From positions 62,001 to 126,000 of the forward strand of contig NZ_JACHLI010000003.1 in assembly GCF_014204515.1 (NCBI RefSeq): 64,000 nucleotides of DNA. Reading direction: 5' to 3'. This DNA comes from Pseudomonas nitroreducens. Lineage in GTDB: Bacteria > Pseudomonadota > Gammaproteobacteria > Pseudomonadales > Pseudomonadaceae. Below are positions 1 through 8,577 of this stretch, piece after piece. The number at the start of each line of letters is the position of its first letter. Position 1 is the stretch's first letter. Under the pieces are notes generated by a model. It searched no databases. It saw only the letters and a program-made list of their open reading frames with translations, and was not told the DNA's origin. A program made the translations under genes and the position numbers.

Positions 1-2
1 CC

Positions 3-3000
3 CTCGGCTCGGTGGACGGCAGCGTGGCCGTCGATGCCACCCAGGGCACCCTCGACAACCGCAACGGCCGTATCGAGGGCCAGCACCAGCTCACCCTCTC
101 CGGCCAGGGCGTGTTCAACAGCAATGGCCTGATCAGCGCCGGCAACCTCAAGCTCGACAGCAACCGCGCCAGCCTCGACAACCAGAACGGCGTGCTGATC
201 GCCACCGACGGCGTGGAGCTGCAGACCGGCGCGCTGGGCAACCAGGCCGGACTGATCCAGGCCGACGGCCTGCTGCGCATCGACAGCCACGGGCAGGCCA
301 TCACCAACACCGACTCCGGCGCCAGCGGCGGCCTGCTCGGCAAGGCTGGGGTGATCCTCGCCGGCGGCAACCTGGACAACAGCGGCGGCTTCATCGGCAG
401 CAAGGGCGATCTCGACCTCACGGCCGCGCAGATCGCCAACCAGCGCGGCGGCCTGCTGACCAGCGAAGGCAACGTGCGGGTAAAAGCCAGCGGCCTGGAC
501 AACCGCGGCGGTCAGCTGCAGACCCTCGGCGACGCCGTGCTCGACCTCGCCAGCGGGCGCCTGGACAACGCCGGCAGCCTGCTGCGCGCCGGCGGCAAGC
601 TGGTCGTCACGGCGGGCACAGTCGACAACCGCAACACCCTGGGTGCCGATCAGGGCCTCGAAGGCCACTGGCTGACGCTCACCGCCGGCCAGATCGACAA
701 CCAGTCCGGCGCCGTGCGTGCCGACGAAACCCTCACCCTGAACAGCAGCGGCCAGCTGGACAACAGCGCAGGCCTGATCAGCTCCAGCAAGGACCTGAAC
801 ATCCTCGACGGTGCGGCCAGCCAGTCCCTGGCCATCCTCAACCACGACGGCAAGCTGATCGCCGGGCAGAAGCTGTCCATCGACGCCAGGAACCTCGGCG
901 GCGACGGCCAGACCCTGAGCCTGGGCGACATCAGCCTGAAACTGCGCGACAGCTACGTGCACAGCGGCCAGCTGCAGGCCAACGGCACCATCGACCTGCA
1001 GACCGCCGGCAACCTGGAAAACCAGGCCCGCCTCGTCGCGGGCCAGGCTCTGAAGGTGAAAGCCGCCGACGTGAACAACGCCGCGACCGGCGAGCTCAGC
1101 GCCACCAACCTCACCGTCGACACCAGCGGCACCCTGACCAACCGCGGCCTGCTCGACGGCCAGACCACCCGCGTCAACGCCGGCACCCTGAACAACCTCG
1201 GCAGCGGGCGCATCTACGGCGACCAGCTGTCGGTCTCCGCCGGCACTCTGCGCAACGATGTGGAGGACGGCAAGGCCGCGGTGATCGCCGCGCGCAACCG
1301 CCTGGACATCGGTGTCGGCTCGTTGCTCAACCGCGAGCACGCCCTGCTCTTCAGCGCCGGTGACCTCTTCATCGGCGGCGCCCTGGACGTCGACGGCCAT
1401 GCCACCGGCAGTGCCAGTGAGATCCGCAACGCCAGCGCCACCATCGAGGCGCTGGGCGAGATGGGCCTGGCCAGTGCCGTGCTGCGCAACACCAACGAGC
1501 ACTTCAGCACCCAGGAAGTGGAAGTCGGCCGCGAGAGCGTCCTCGAGTACCAGCTCACCGGCTCCACCACCCGCTACAAGCCCGAGCAGATTTCCATCTA
1601 CAACTCCGAGGTCGATCACCTGGTCACCCCGGAAGGTATCCGCGACGACTGGAACCTCTACAGCTACACCCGCGTGACCCGCGAGACGCAGATCCTCAGT
1701 TCCGACCCGGCGCAGATCCTTGCCGGCGGCAACCTGCGCCTGGATGTCGCCGACGCGCTCAACGACAAGAGCCGGATCATCGCCGGCGGCACCATCAGCG
1801 GTAACCTCGGCCGCCTGGAGAACACCGAGGAGCCCGGTGCGCGCACCACCACCGAGAGCGGCATCGTCACCCACTTCTACCGCATCCAGAAGAAGGGGCG
1901 CGACAAGCAGGGCGCCGACGGCGCCGCCTACAACCCGGCGGCCAGCATCGTTGACATCTTCCTCAAGCCCGGCGCCTACCAGCAGAACACCGCCCACGTC
2001 GGCAGCGGCACCCAGGTCGGCGACCTCAACCTGGGCCGTGTCGACCAGCCGGCCTCCGGTGCTGGCGCCGCCCAGGTCAGCGTCGGCAACGGCCGGGTGA
2101 TCAGCCCGGTGCTGGAAGTCACCGCCGTGCAGACCAAGAACACCGCCGGCGTCGCCGAGACCATCCGCACCGGCGGCATCGACAGCCGTGTGCCGGACAA
2201 CAGCCTGTTCCACGTCAACCCGCAGGCCACCAGCGGCTACCTGATCGAAAGCGACCCACGCTTTACCAACTACCGCGCCTGGCTGTCCTCGGACTACATG
2301 CTGCAGCGCCTGAGCCTGGACCCCGGCCTGACCCTGACGCGCCTGGGCGATGGCTTCTACGAGCAGAAGCTGATCCGCGAGCAGATCGCCCAGCTCACCG
2401 GGCGGCGCTTCCTCGATGGCTACGGCAATGACGAAACCCAGTACCAGGCCCTGCTGGACAACGGCCTGACCTACGCCAACGCCTGGAACCTGGTGCCCGG
2501 CGTCGCCCTCACCCCCGAGCAGATGGCGCAGCTCACCAGCGACATCGTCTGGCTGGTGGCCAAGGACGTCACCCTTCCCGATGGCAGCGTGACCCGCGCG
2601 CTGGTGCCGCAGGTCTACGTGCGCGTGCGCCAGGGCGACATCGACGGCTCCGGCGCACTGATGGCCGGGCAGAACGTCGACCTGAACATCCAGAACGACC
2701 TGGTCAACAGCGGCACCCTGGCCGGGCGCAACGTGCTGTCGATCACCTCGCAGAACATCCAGAACCTCGGCGGCCGCCTGACCGGCACCGATGTGGGCGT
2801 GAAGGCCCGCGGCGACCTGGACAACCTCGGCGGCCTGATCGACGCCAGCCACAGCCTCACCGCGGTGGCCGGGCGCGACATCAACCTGACCTCCAGCACC
2901 CAGGACACCCAGAGCGCCCAGGGCAGCGCCACCCGCGTCTCGCGGGTCGCCGGGCTGTTCGTCTCCGACCCGGCCGGCGAGCTGATCGCCACCGCCGGAC

Positions 3001-6000
3001 GGGACCTCAACCTCAATGCCGCGCAGGTGGTCAACAGCGGCGCCGGCGGCAAGACCACCCTGGGCGCCGGCAACGACATCAACCTCGGCACCGTGGCCGT
3101 CCAGGAACAGCAGAGCATGACCTGGAACGGCAGCAACTGGCGCAAGGAATCCAGCGCCGGCGAAGTGGCCAGCAGCGTGCAGGGCCAGGGCGACGTGCGC
3201 CTGATCGCCGGCCACGACCTCAACGCCCGTGGCGCCAGCGTGACCAGCGAACAGGGCGCGGTGCAGGCCTCCGCCGATCACGACGTCAACCTCACCGCCA
3301 GCCAGAACAGCGCCATGGCCGACGAGGCGCACAAGGTGAAGAGCAAGACCGGCTGGTTCTCCTCCAAGACCATCGTGACCCGCGACACGGTCAACGAGAC
3401 CCTGTCCCAGGGCACCACCTTCAGCGGCGAGACCACCTACGTCAGCGCCGGCAATGACCTCAAGGTGGAAGGCAGCAACGTCGTCTCCAACGGCGACACC
3501 ACCCTGGTAGCGGGCCGCAACGTGACCATCGCCTCGGCCACCGACCACCTCAACGAGGAACACAGCCGCGACGAGAAGAAGAGCGGCCTGTTCAGCGGTG
3601 GCGGCATCGGCTTCACCATCGGCAGCCAGCAGCAATCGGTGAAGAACACCGACGATGGCGACACGGCCGCCGCCAGCACCGTCGGCTCGATCAACGGCAA
3701 CGTCAACATCAAGGCCGGCGAGGCCTACCGCCAGGTCGGCAGCAAGGTCAGCGCGCCCAGCGGCGACGTCAACATCGAAGGCCGCACGGTGGACATCGTC
3801 GAGGCGCAGCAGGCCCACCTCAGCACCCAGGAAAGCAAGTTCAAGCAGAGCGGGCTTTCCGTCACCCTGACCAACCCGATCATCAGCGCCGTGCAGACCG
3901 CGCAGCAGATGAAGAAGTCCGCCGAGCGCACCGACGACAACCGCATGAAGGCCCTGGCCGCGGCCAACGTCGCCATGGAAGGCGCCGGCGCCGCCTCCGC
4001 CGTCATGGCCAACCCGGCCCAGGCCGGCGGCATCAACATCAGCATCTCCATCGGCGCGAGCAAGAACGAGAGCCGCAGCGAGCAGCGCGGCAGCACCGCC
4101 GCCGGCTCCAGCGTGAGCGCCGGACGCGATGTGAACATCGTCGCCAGCGGCGCCGGCAAGGACAGCGATATCACCGTGCAGGGCAGCCAGATCAGCGCCG
4201 GGCGCGACGCCAACCTCAAGGCCGAGGGCGACATCGCCCTGCTGGCGGCGCAGAACACCGTCGAGCAGCACAGCACCAGCAAGGGCAGCAGCGCCAGCAT
4301 CGGCATCGGCTTCGCCGTGGGCGGCACGCAGAACGGCTTCACCATCAATGCCGGGGCCTCGCAGAGCCGTGGCAACGCCGACGGCAAGGACCTGGTCTGG
4401 AGCAACACCCACGTCGACGGCGGGCGCCAGGTCAACCTGCAATCGGGCGGCGACACCCAGCTGCGCGGCGCGCTGGTCAGCGCACCGCAGGTCACCGCCG
4501 ACGTCGGCGGCAACCTCAGCATCGAGAGCCTGCAGGACACCAGCACCTACGACGCCAAGCAGTCGAGCAAGGGCGTCGGCGTCAGCCTGTGCATCCCGCC
4601 GTTCTGCTACGGCGCCTCCAGCGGCAGCGTCAGCAGCAACACCGCCAAGCAGAACTCCAACTACGCCAGCGTCACCGAGCAATCGGGGATCAAGGCCGGT
4701 GACGGTGGTTTCGATATCCGCGTGAACGGCAACACCGACCTCAAGGGCGGCCTGATCGCCAGCAGCGACGCCGCCATCGAAGCCGGCCGCAACCGGCTCA
4801 GCACCGCCACCCTGACCCAGTCGGACATCCACAACGCGGCGGACGCCAAGGCCACCAGCAGCGGCGTCAACCTCAGCAGCGACATGCTCACCCAGGGCAA
4901 GTACGGCGTCGGCAAGGCCATCGTCGGCAGCGCCCTGAACTCGGGCAAGGACTCCGGCTCCTCGTCCGGCGACACCCGCAGCGCCATCAGCGCCGGCACC
5001 GTGGTCATCACCGACGACGCCCTGCAGCAGCAGCTCACCGGCAGCAACGCGGCGGACACCGTCGCCGGCCTCAACCGCGACACCGCCAACGCCCACACCG
5101 CCGCCGAGCGCCAGGACGTCGACGAGATGCGCCGCACCGCCGAGGCCGAGCAGGCGATCAAGAACGAAACCTACCGCCAGGCCGTACAGTTCACCGACGA
5201 CGCCTACCGCAAGATGTTCCTGGAGAAGGCGCGGATGTTCGTCATCCTCACCGACGACCAGGGCAACGTCCTGCGCGACAAGGACGGCGTGCCGCTGCGC
5301 CGCGAGCTCGACGACAGCGAGAAGGCCAACCTCCAGGCCGGCGCCGACGGCCGCGTGCACATCGCCAACAACGGCATCTTCAACGACGAGAACGGCGCGG
5401 CCAGGTATGCCGCCCAGCACAGCACCGCCGACGGCCCGCAGTACTTCATCTGGTTCCCGGACGCCAGCAACAGCGTCTCCGAGCTGCTCATCGCCGGCTA
5501 CCAGAAGTACCTGGAGAACGACTTCTGGGGCCTGGCCAACGCCACCGTCGAGACCCGCGACGCCCTGCTGCGCTATGGCGAGACAGGTCTGCACATCGAC
5601 GGCCACAGCCGCGGCTCGATGACCACCGGCAACGCCATGGAGTCCATCGCCCGCCTGCCCGATCCCAGCGGCAGCCTGAGCAACACCACCCTCAACTTCT
5701 ATGGCCCGGCCTACAATGCCGCCAAGGCTGACGACCTGCTGGCCATGCTGCAGAATCGCGATGCCATGAGCGACGAGAAGAAGAACGAGATGGTCGTCCA
5801 GCTGCAGAACCACAAGACCGACCCGGTGGGCGGCTGGATCGGCTGGAACCCCGCCACCGGCGGCACCATCCCCGAAGACAGCAACACCCTCAAGGAGATC
5901 AAGAACGTGGCGGGCGGCAAATACACCGTGCACAACTGCTATGGCAACGGCGACCCCGCCTGCCAGAAGTTCTGGCAGGACATGCCCGAGAAGAAACCGG

Positions 6001-6038
6001 AGCTGACCCCGGTGAAGACCTACCCGCAGACCCCATGA
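3..6038 (+). CDS. Filamentous haemagglutinin / CdiA-like TPS exoprotein, 3' part only
   Basis: The reading frame is open from base 3, so the signal peptide, the TPS secretion domain and any cdiB-type partner lie outside the window. About 2,010 residues remain. Roughly the first 1,600 are beta-helical haemagglutinin repeats with recurring phrases such as LDNxxG, SAGRDVN and GNDLKVEGS. Around bases 5050-5090 comes the LNRDTANAH-type pretoxin segment common in this family; no VENN motif was seen. The C-terminal ~280 residues are different: GHSRG at 5601-5615 resembles a GxSxG lipase nucleophile elbow. An Asp in HKTDPVG (5820-5822) and a His in TVHNCYG (5931-5933) could complete a triad. This is a surface or secreted protein, either an adhesin or a contact-dependent effector. 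The exoprotein call is solid; hydrolase activity is inference. Confidence 0.9.
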   Translation, partial: LGSVDGSVAVDATQGTLDNRNGRIEGQHQLTLSGQGVFNSNGLISAGNLKLDSNRASLDNQNGVLIATDGVELQTGALGNQAGLIQADGLLRIDSHGQAITNTDSGASGGLLGKAGVILAGGNLDNSGGFIGSKGDLDLTAAQIANQRGGLLTSEGNVRVKASGLDNRGGQLQTLGDAVLDLASGRLDNAGSLLRAGGKLVVTAGTVDNRNTLGADQGLEGHWLTLTAGQIDNQSGAVRADETLTLNSSGQLDNSAGLISSSKDLNILDGAASQSLAILNHDGKLIAGQKLSIDARNLGGDGQTLSLGDISLKLRDSYVHSGQLQANGTIDLQTAGNLENQARLVAGQALKVKAADVNNAATGELSATNLTVDTSGTLTNRGLLDGQTTRVNAGTLNNLGSGRIYGDQLSVSAGTLRNDVEDGKAAVIAARNRLDIGVGSLLNREHALLFSAGDLFIGGALDVDGHATGSASEIRNASATIEALGEMGLASAVLRNTNEHFSTQEVEVGRESVLEYQLTGSTTRYKPEQISIYNSEVDHLVTPEGIRDDWNLYSYTRVTRETQILSSDPAQILAGGNLRLDVADALNDKSRIIAGGTISGNLGRLENTEEPGARTTTESGIVTHFYRIQKKGRDKQGADGAAYNPAASIVDIFLKPGAYQQNTAHVGSGTQVGDLNLGRVDQPASGAGAAQVSVGNGRVISPVLEVTAVQTKNTAGVAETIRTGGIDSRVPDNSLFHVNPQATSGYLIESDPRFTNYRAWLSSDYMLQRLSLDPGLTLTRLGDGFYEQKLIREQIAQLTGRRFLDGYGNDETQYQALLDNGLTYANAWNLVPGVALTPEQMAQLTSDIVWLVAKDVTLPDGSVTRALVPQVYVRVRQGDIDGSGALMAGQNVDLNIQNDLVNSGTLAGRNVLSITSQNIQNLGGRLTGTDVGVKARGDLDNLGGLIDASHSLTAVAGRDINLTSSTQDTQSAQGSATRVSRVAGLFVSDPAGELIATAGRDLNLNAAQVVNSGAGGKTTLGAGNDINLGTVAVQEQQSMTWNGSNWRKESSAGEVASSVQGQGDVRLIAGHDLNARGASVTSEQGAVQASADHDVNLTASQNSAMADEAHKVKSKTGWFSSKTIVTRDTVNETLSQGTTFSGETTYVSAGNDLKVEGSNVVSNGDTTLVAGRNVTIASATDHLNEEHSRDEKKSGLFSGGGIGFTIGSQQQSVKNTDDGDTAAASTVGSINGNVNIKAGEAYRQVGSKVSAPSGDVNIEGRTVDIVEAQQAHLSTQESKFKQSGLSVTLTNPIISAVQTAQQMKKSAERTDDNRMKALAAANVAMEGAGAASAVMANPAQAGGINISISIGASKNESRSEQRGSTAAGSSVSAGRDVNIVASGAGKDSDITVQGSQISAGRDANLKAEGDIALLAAQNTVEQHSTSKGSSASIGIGFAVGGTQNGFTINAGASQSRGNADGKDLVWSNTHVDGGRQVNLQSGGDTQLRGALVSAPQVTADVGGNLSIESLQDTSTYDAKQSSKGVGVSLCIPPFCYGASSGSVSSNTAKQNSNYASVTEQSGIKAGDGGFDIRVNGNTDLKGGLIASSDAAIEAGRNRLSTATLTQSDIHNAADAKATSSGVNLSSDMLTQGKYGVGKAIVGSALNSGKDSGSSSGDTRSAISAGTVVITDDALQQQLTGSNAADTVAGLNRDTANAHTAAERQDVDEMRRTAEAEQAIKNETYRQAVQFTDDAYRKMFLEKARMFVILTDDQGNVLRDKDGVPLRRELDDSEKANLQAGADGRVHIANNGIFNDENGAARYAAQHSTADGPQYFIWFPDASNSVSELLIAGYQKYLENDFWGLANATVETRDALLRYGETGLHIDGHSRGSMTTGNAMESIARLPDPSGSLSNTTLNFYGPAYNAAKADDLLAMLQNRDAMSDEKKNEMVVQLQNHKTDPVGGWIGWNPATGGTIPEDSNTLKEIKNVAGGKYTVHNCYGNGDPACQKFWQDMPEKKPELTPVKTYPQTP

Positions 6039-6670
6039 GCACTCCGCTGCAGCGCCACCGCGCCCTGGCCATGCTCCTGCCCTGCCTGCTCCTGGCTGCC
6101 TGCAGCCAGGCCAGGCCCCTGCAGCCGCCGCCACCGCTCTTCGAGCTGTGGGCGAAATCCGGCGTCGACCAGCAGGGCGTGCGCAGCGCCCTGCTGGACT
6201 GCGGCTTCCCCGACGCCGCCTACGTCGACAGCAACAGCATCACCAGCAACGACTACGCCCGCGCCGAGCAGTGCATGCTCGGCAAGGGTTTCGTCTACCA
6301 GGACCGCTACACCCTCTGCGACACCAGCCCGCAGCTGGCGGCCTGCAAAACAGCCGGCAGTACGCCGCAGAGCAGCTCCACGCAGCGCCCACCCGCCTAC
6401 ACGCAATGGACGCAAGCTGGCGCTGATAGCCAGAGCGTGCAGCAGGCCATGCAGGCCTGCGGCTACACCACGGTCATCGAGCCCATCGACGACATGCTGC
6501 TCAACGACATCGCCGCCGCGCAGCTGTGCATGCTCGACCGTGGCTTCCGTTTCACCCGGCCGGCCAACAGCCTGCTGTGCAGGAACCCGCCCATGCTGCA
6601 AGCCTGCCGCGGCAAGGTCATCGACACGCAGAACTGCTGCGCCCCACCCAGGGCGGCCGGGCAGCACTGA
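6035..6670 (+). CDS. Cys-rich lipoprotein with two tandem domains; possible immunity partner
   Basis: 211 aa. The start ATG overlaps the stop of the exoprotein (ATGA), which indicates translational coupling. A hydrophobic N-terminus ends in LLLAAC, so lipidation is expected at Cys23. The mature part is a duplicated ~70-residue unit (about residues 35-105 and 122-194). Each unit has W-x3-G-x-D-x-Q, CG, ND-x-A-x-A, CML-x2-GF and two more Cys (C56/C80/C95/C104 and C142/C165/C182/C191), which suggests disulfides in the periplasm. I do not recognise the family. Position directly after a CdiA-like gene is where immunity genes sit, but an accessory or surface lipoprotein is equally possible. Confidence 0.8.
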   Translation: MSTPLQRHRALAMLLPCLLLAACSQARPLQPPPPLFELWAKSGVDQQGVRSALLDCGFPDAAYVDSNSITSNDYARAEQCMLGKGFVYQDRYTLCDTSPQLAACKTAGSTPQSSSTQRPPAYTQWTQAGADSQSVQQAMQACGYTTVIEPIDDMLLNDIAAAQLCMLDRGFRFTRPANSLLCRNPPMLQACRGKVIDTQNCCAPPRAAGQH

Positions 6671-6684
6671 ACCCAGGAATCTCC

Positions 6685-7251
6685 ATGCACGCCATCCGCC
6701 TACCCCACACCAGCGCCGTGGCGCTGGTGGCATTGCTGATCGCCGGCTGCGGCAACCTTGCCAACGTGCAGTCCTATTCGACACCGTATTCGCCCCCTAC
6801 GAGCGGCGAAACCGCCCGCCTGCGGGTCATCACCAACGGCATGGCGCGCGGCGTCCCTGGCAGCGCCTGCATCGACTGGCGACGCGCCGGCGCCGGCGTG
6901 ATCGCCGTGGCGCAATCCGGCTTCGCCAGCCGCAACGACCAGAGCCTGGGCATGCCACCGAGCCGCCAGGCCGAGCAACTGCGCCAGGGCGGCTTCGCCC
7001 GCAGCGAAGTTCTGGTGCCAGCTGGCCAGCCCTTCGCCGTCAATTTCCAGAGCCAGGGCATGGTCAGCAGCGGCTACTCCTACAGCTGCCAGCAGTCCAT
7101 GACCTTCACCCCGCAAGCCGGGCAGGACTACGAACTGCTGCTGATGGAAAGCGGCCAGTGCCTGGCGCGGCTGGTGCGCCTGGGGGATGGCCGCAACCTC
7201 AGCGGCAGCCTGCAGGACACCCGCCTGTGCAACGCCTCCGACGCGCTCTGA
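6685..7251 (+). CDS. Putative lipoprotein of unknown function
   Basis: 188 aa from ATG 6685, which lies 14 bases after the previous stop. The frame is open further upstream, but only this start puts the signal peptide at the N-terminus. Lipobox LIAGC gives a predicted lipidated Cys near residue 21. The remainder is a soluble domain with three later Cys and a short arginine-rich loop (DWRRAGAG). I see no family motif. It is probably co-transcribed with the exoprotein and first lipoprotein, so it may be part of the same export or immunity unit. Confidence 0.75.
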   Translation: MHAIRLPHTSAVALVALLIAGCGNLANVQSYSTPYSPPTSGETARLRVITNGMARGVPGSACIDWRRAGAGVIAVAQSGFASRNDQSLGMPPSRQAEQLRQGGFARSEVLVPAGQPFAVNFQSQGMVSSGYSYSCQQSMTFTPQAGQDYELLLMESGQCLARLVRLGDGRNLSGSLQDTRLCNASDAL

Positions 7252-7261
7252 GCGCAGCGGT

Positions 7262-7552
7262 TCAGGAGCGCGAGTAAGGCGGATACTGATCCCCCGGCAC
7301 GCGACGCTGCCCCTGTGGGTCCGGGCCGTCCTGCGGCACGTGGGGCGGATGCGGCGGATCGATCTGCGGATCGGCCAGGTCCGGCGAATCCGGGTCGAAA
7401 CCCAACTCCGGGTCCACCTTGCGCGAACCGCCGAGCGGCCCCTGGCGTTGCGGGTAGCCGGGCAAGCCGCGACTGGCACCGGGGCCGGTCTGCGACGGCC
7501 AGCGCTCGGGGGCAATCGTCGGACGCTGTCTGATTTCACCGTGGCCTTTCAT
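7262..7552 (-). CDS. Small proline-rich hypothetical protein
   Basis: 96 aa on the minus strand, convergent with the lipoprotein genes and ending 10 bases from them. The start is the ATG at 7552 because GGAGG stands five bases upstream; an in-frame start further upstream lacks such a site. The sequence is low-complexity and rich in Pro, Gly, Asp and Arg (for example DPDSPDLADPQIDPPHPP), with no signal peptide or membrane segment. It is probably intrinsically disordered. Function is unknown. Confidence 0.55.
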   Translation of the reverse strand: MKGHGEIRQRPTIAPERWPSQTGPGASRGLPGYPQRQGPLGGSRKVDPELGFDPDSPDLADPQIDPPHPPHVPQDGPDPQGQRRVPGDQYPPYSRS

Positions 7553-8090
7553 GTTCACCTCCAGCGATTCGGGTAATGGCATGACGGTGGACGCGAGGCC
7601 GCCCCGAAGGTTTCAGCCGATTGCCCGGCGGACATCCCCCTCCTCCGCCTGCCTGCGGTAGTGCAATCCCCACCCCGGCCGGACTGTAGGAGCGAGCTTG
7701 CTCGCGGACCGCACCCCACCGCCCCAACCGGTCAACGTCTTTGCCAGACGCGTCGGGCGGCGTACCGCGAGCTCGCGATACCCATGCTGTCATCGCGCGG
7801 GAGCCGTGCCGGGCGGTTCGCGAGTACAGCGGCGGGTAGCCCCAGGTGTTGGGAAAAGGGATGAGACCCGCTTCATTCTGTCGGCAATGCCCTGCCACGG
7901 CATCGCGCCCATCAACCGAAAAGTCTCACGGGTCATTAGCCTTGCGGGCCTACAAGCGCCGTCCCTAGCCTTTGTCTGCCGCAGTTTCATCGCGGTCGGG
8001 CGTAGGAAACCCGAGCAACACGTATTAGGTCACGGTCGCTCTGTAGCCACGATTCGCAGGTGAAAGCCGTTTGTGAAGTCGTGTTTCTAT
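7553..8090. other. Gene-poor spacer with one REP-like element and start of a structured leader
   Basis: No convincing gene. A REP-like palindrome (GTAGGAGCGAGCTTGCTCGCGGAC) lies at 7684-7709. From about 7,940 the sequence becomes less GC-rich and contains GTAGGAAAC (8002-8010) and CACGGTCGC (8031-8039). Both reappear in or around the hairpin at 8091-8163. Short ORFs across this stretch overlap one another and have no ribosome binding site. Confidence 0.6.
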
Positions 8091-8163
8091 GGCGACCGTG
8101 CGGGGAGGCTTTCGGGCCTACCGGGTGCCTAGTACCGGCGTTTCCTACCCTCGCACGGTCGCC
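8091..8163 (+). ncRNA. Candidate P4 CI-like antisense hairpin RNA
   Basis: A perfect 12-bp inverted repeat (GGCGACCGTGCG at 8091-8102 and CGCACGGTCGCC at 8152-8163) closes a ~49-nt loop region. The loop contains TTTCCTACC (8141-8149) and CCTAGTA (8128-8134). The complement of TTTCCTAC occurs in direct orientation outside the hairpin at 8002-8010 and 8173-8180. A shorter match lies at 8209-8216, just before an ATG at 8220. TACTAGG at 8204-8210 complements CCTAGTA. This matches the logic of phage P4 immunity, where a ~70-80 nt processed CI RNA pairs with flanking leader sites to end transcription early. Strand is inferred from the downstream genes. Function is inference. Confidence 0.5.
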
Positions 8164-8219
8164 TCTCTTCCCGTAGGAAAGGTTGATTGGCGGCTCCCAC
8201 CATTACTAGGTAGGAACCG

Positions 8220-8303
8220 ATGAACTATCCCCCTTTCTCCCCCGCGCACCACCCACTTCCGTATCACCGCTTCAGCCTCCCTCCGGAGGTGCTCCATGCG
8301 TGA
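8220..8303 (+). CDS. Possible 27-aa leader peptide
   Basis: ATG at 8220 lies directly after AGGTAGGAACCG, which is both a weak Shine-Dalgarno-like site and a predicted pairing site for the upstream hairpin. The frame runs 27 codons and ends at TGA 8301-8303, overlapping the start (8296) of the next ORF. The peptide is rich in Pro and His and resembles nothing known to me. The arrangement fits a translated leader coupling the RNA element to the gene behind it. It could equally be chance. Confidence 0.3.
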   Translation: MNYPPFSPAHHPLPYHRFSLPPEVLHA

Positions 8304-8577
8304 ATTCCTGCCCGTCGCACTGACCGGCCAGTTCGGCGAGGAAGTTCTCTTCATCAATGCCCTGGCACCCGCCGAACATCTGCGCGAAGCCGCCCTGCGC
8401 CGTCTCACGGCCGTGGAGGACCTGCTGCAACTGATGGAGGACGGCAGCGACCCTGGGCTTATCCACGCCACCGCCCGCTTCGCGGCCGCCCTCGCCCCGC
8501 TGGTCAGCGAGGCCCGCCAGCTCTATGAACTGGCCCTGGAGCGCCCCGGCTACATAGCGGGGCCGACGGAACGATGA
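8296..8577 (+). CDS. Small hypothetical protein downstream of the RNA element
   Basis: 93 aa with a good ribosome binding site (GGAGGTG, seven to eight bases before ATG 8296). The protein looks all-helical, with a central EEVLFINALAPAEHLREAAL stretch. That pattern resembles the short Pseudomonas DUF3077/DUF6124-type proteins (LF-x-V-x-PG...EDAL). I make this comparison from memory and with low certainty. Stop and next start overlap (ATGA at 8574-8577), so it is translationally coupled to the following ORF. Confidence 0.7.
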   Translation: MREFLPVALTGQFGEEVLFINALAPAEHLREAALRRLTAVEDLLQLMEDGSDPGLIHATARFAAALAPLVSEARQLYELALERPGYIAGPTER

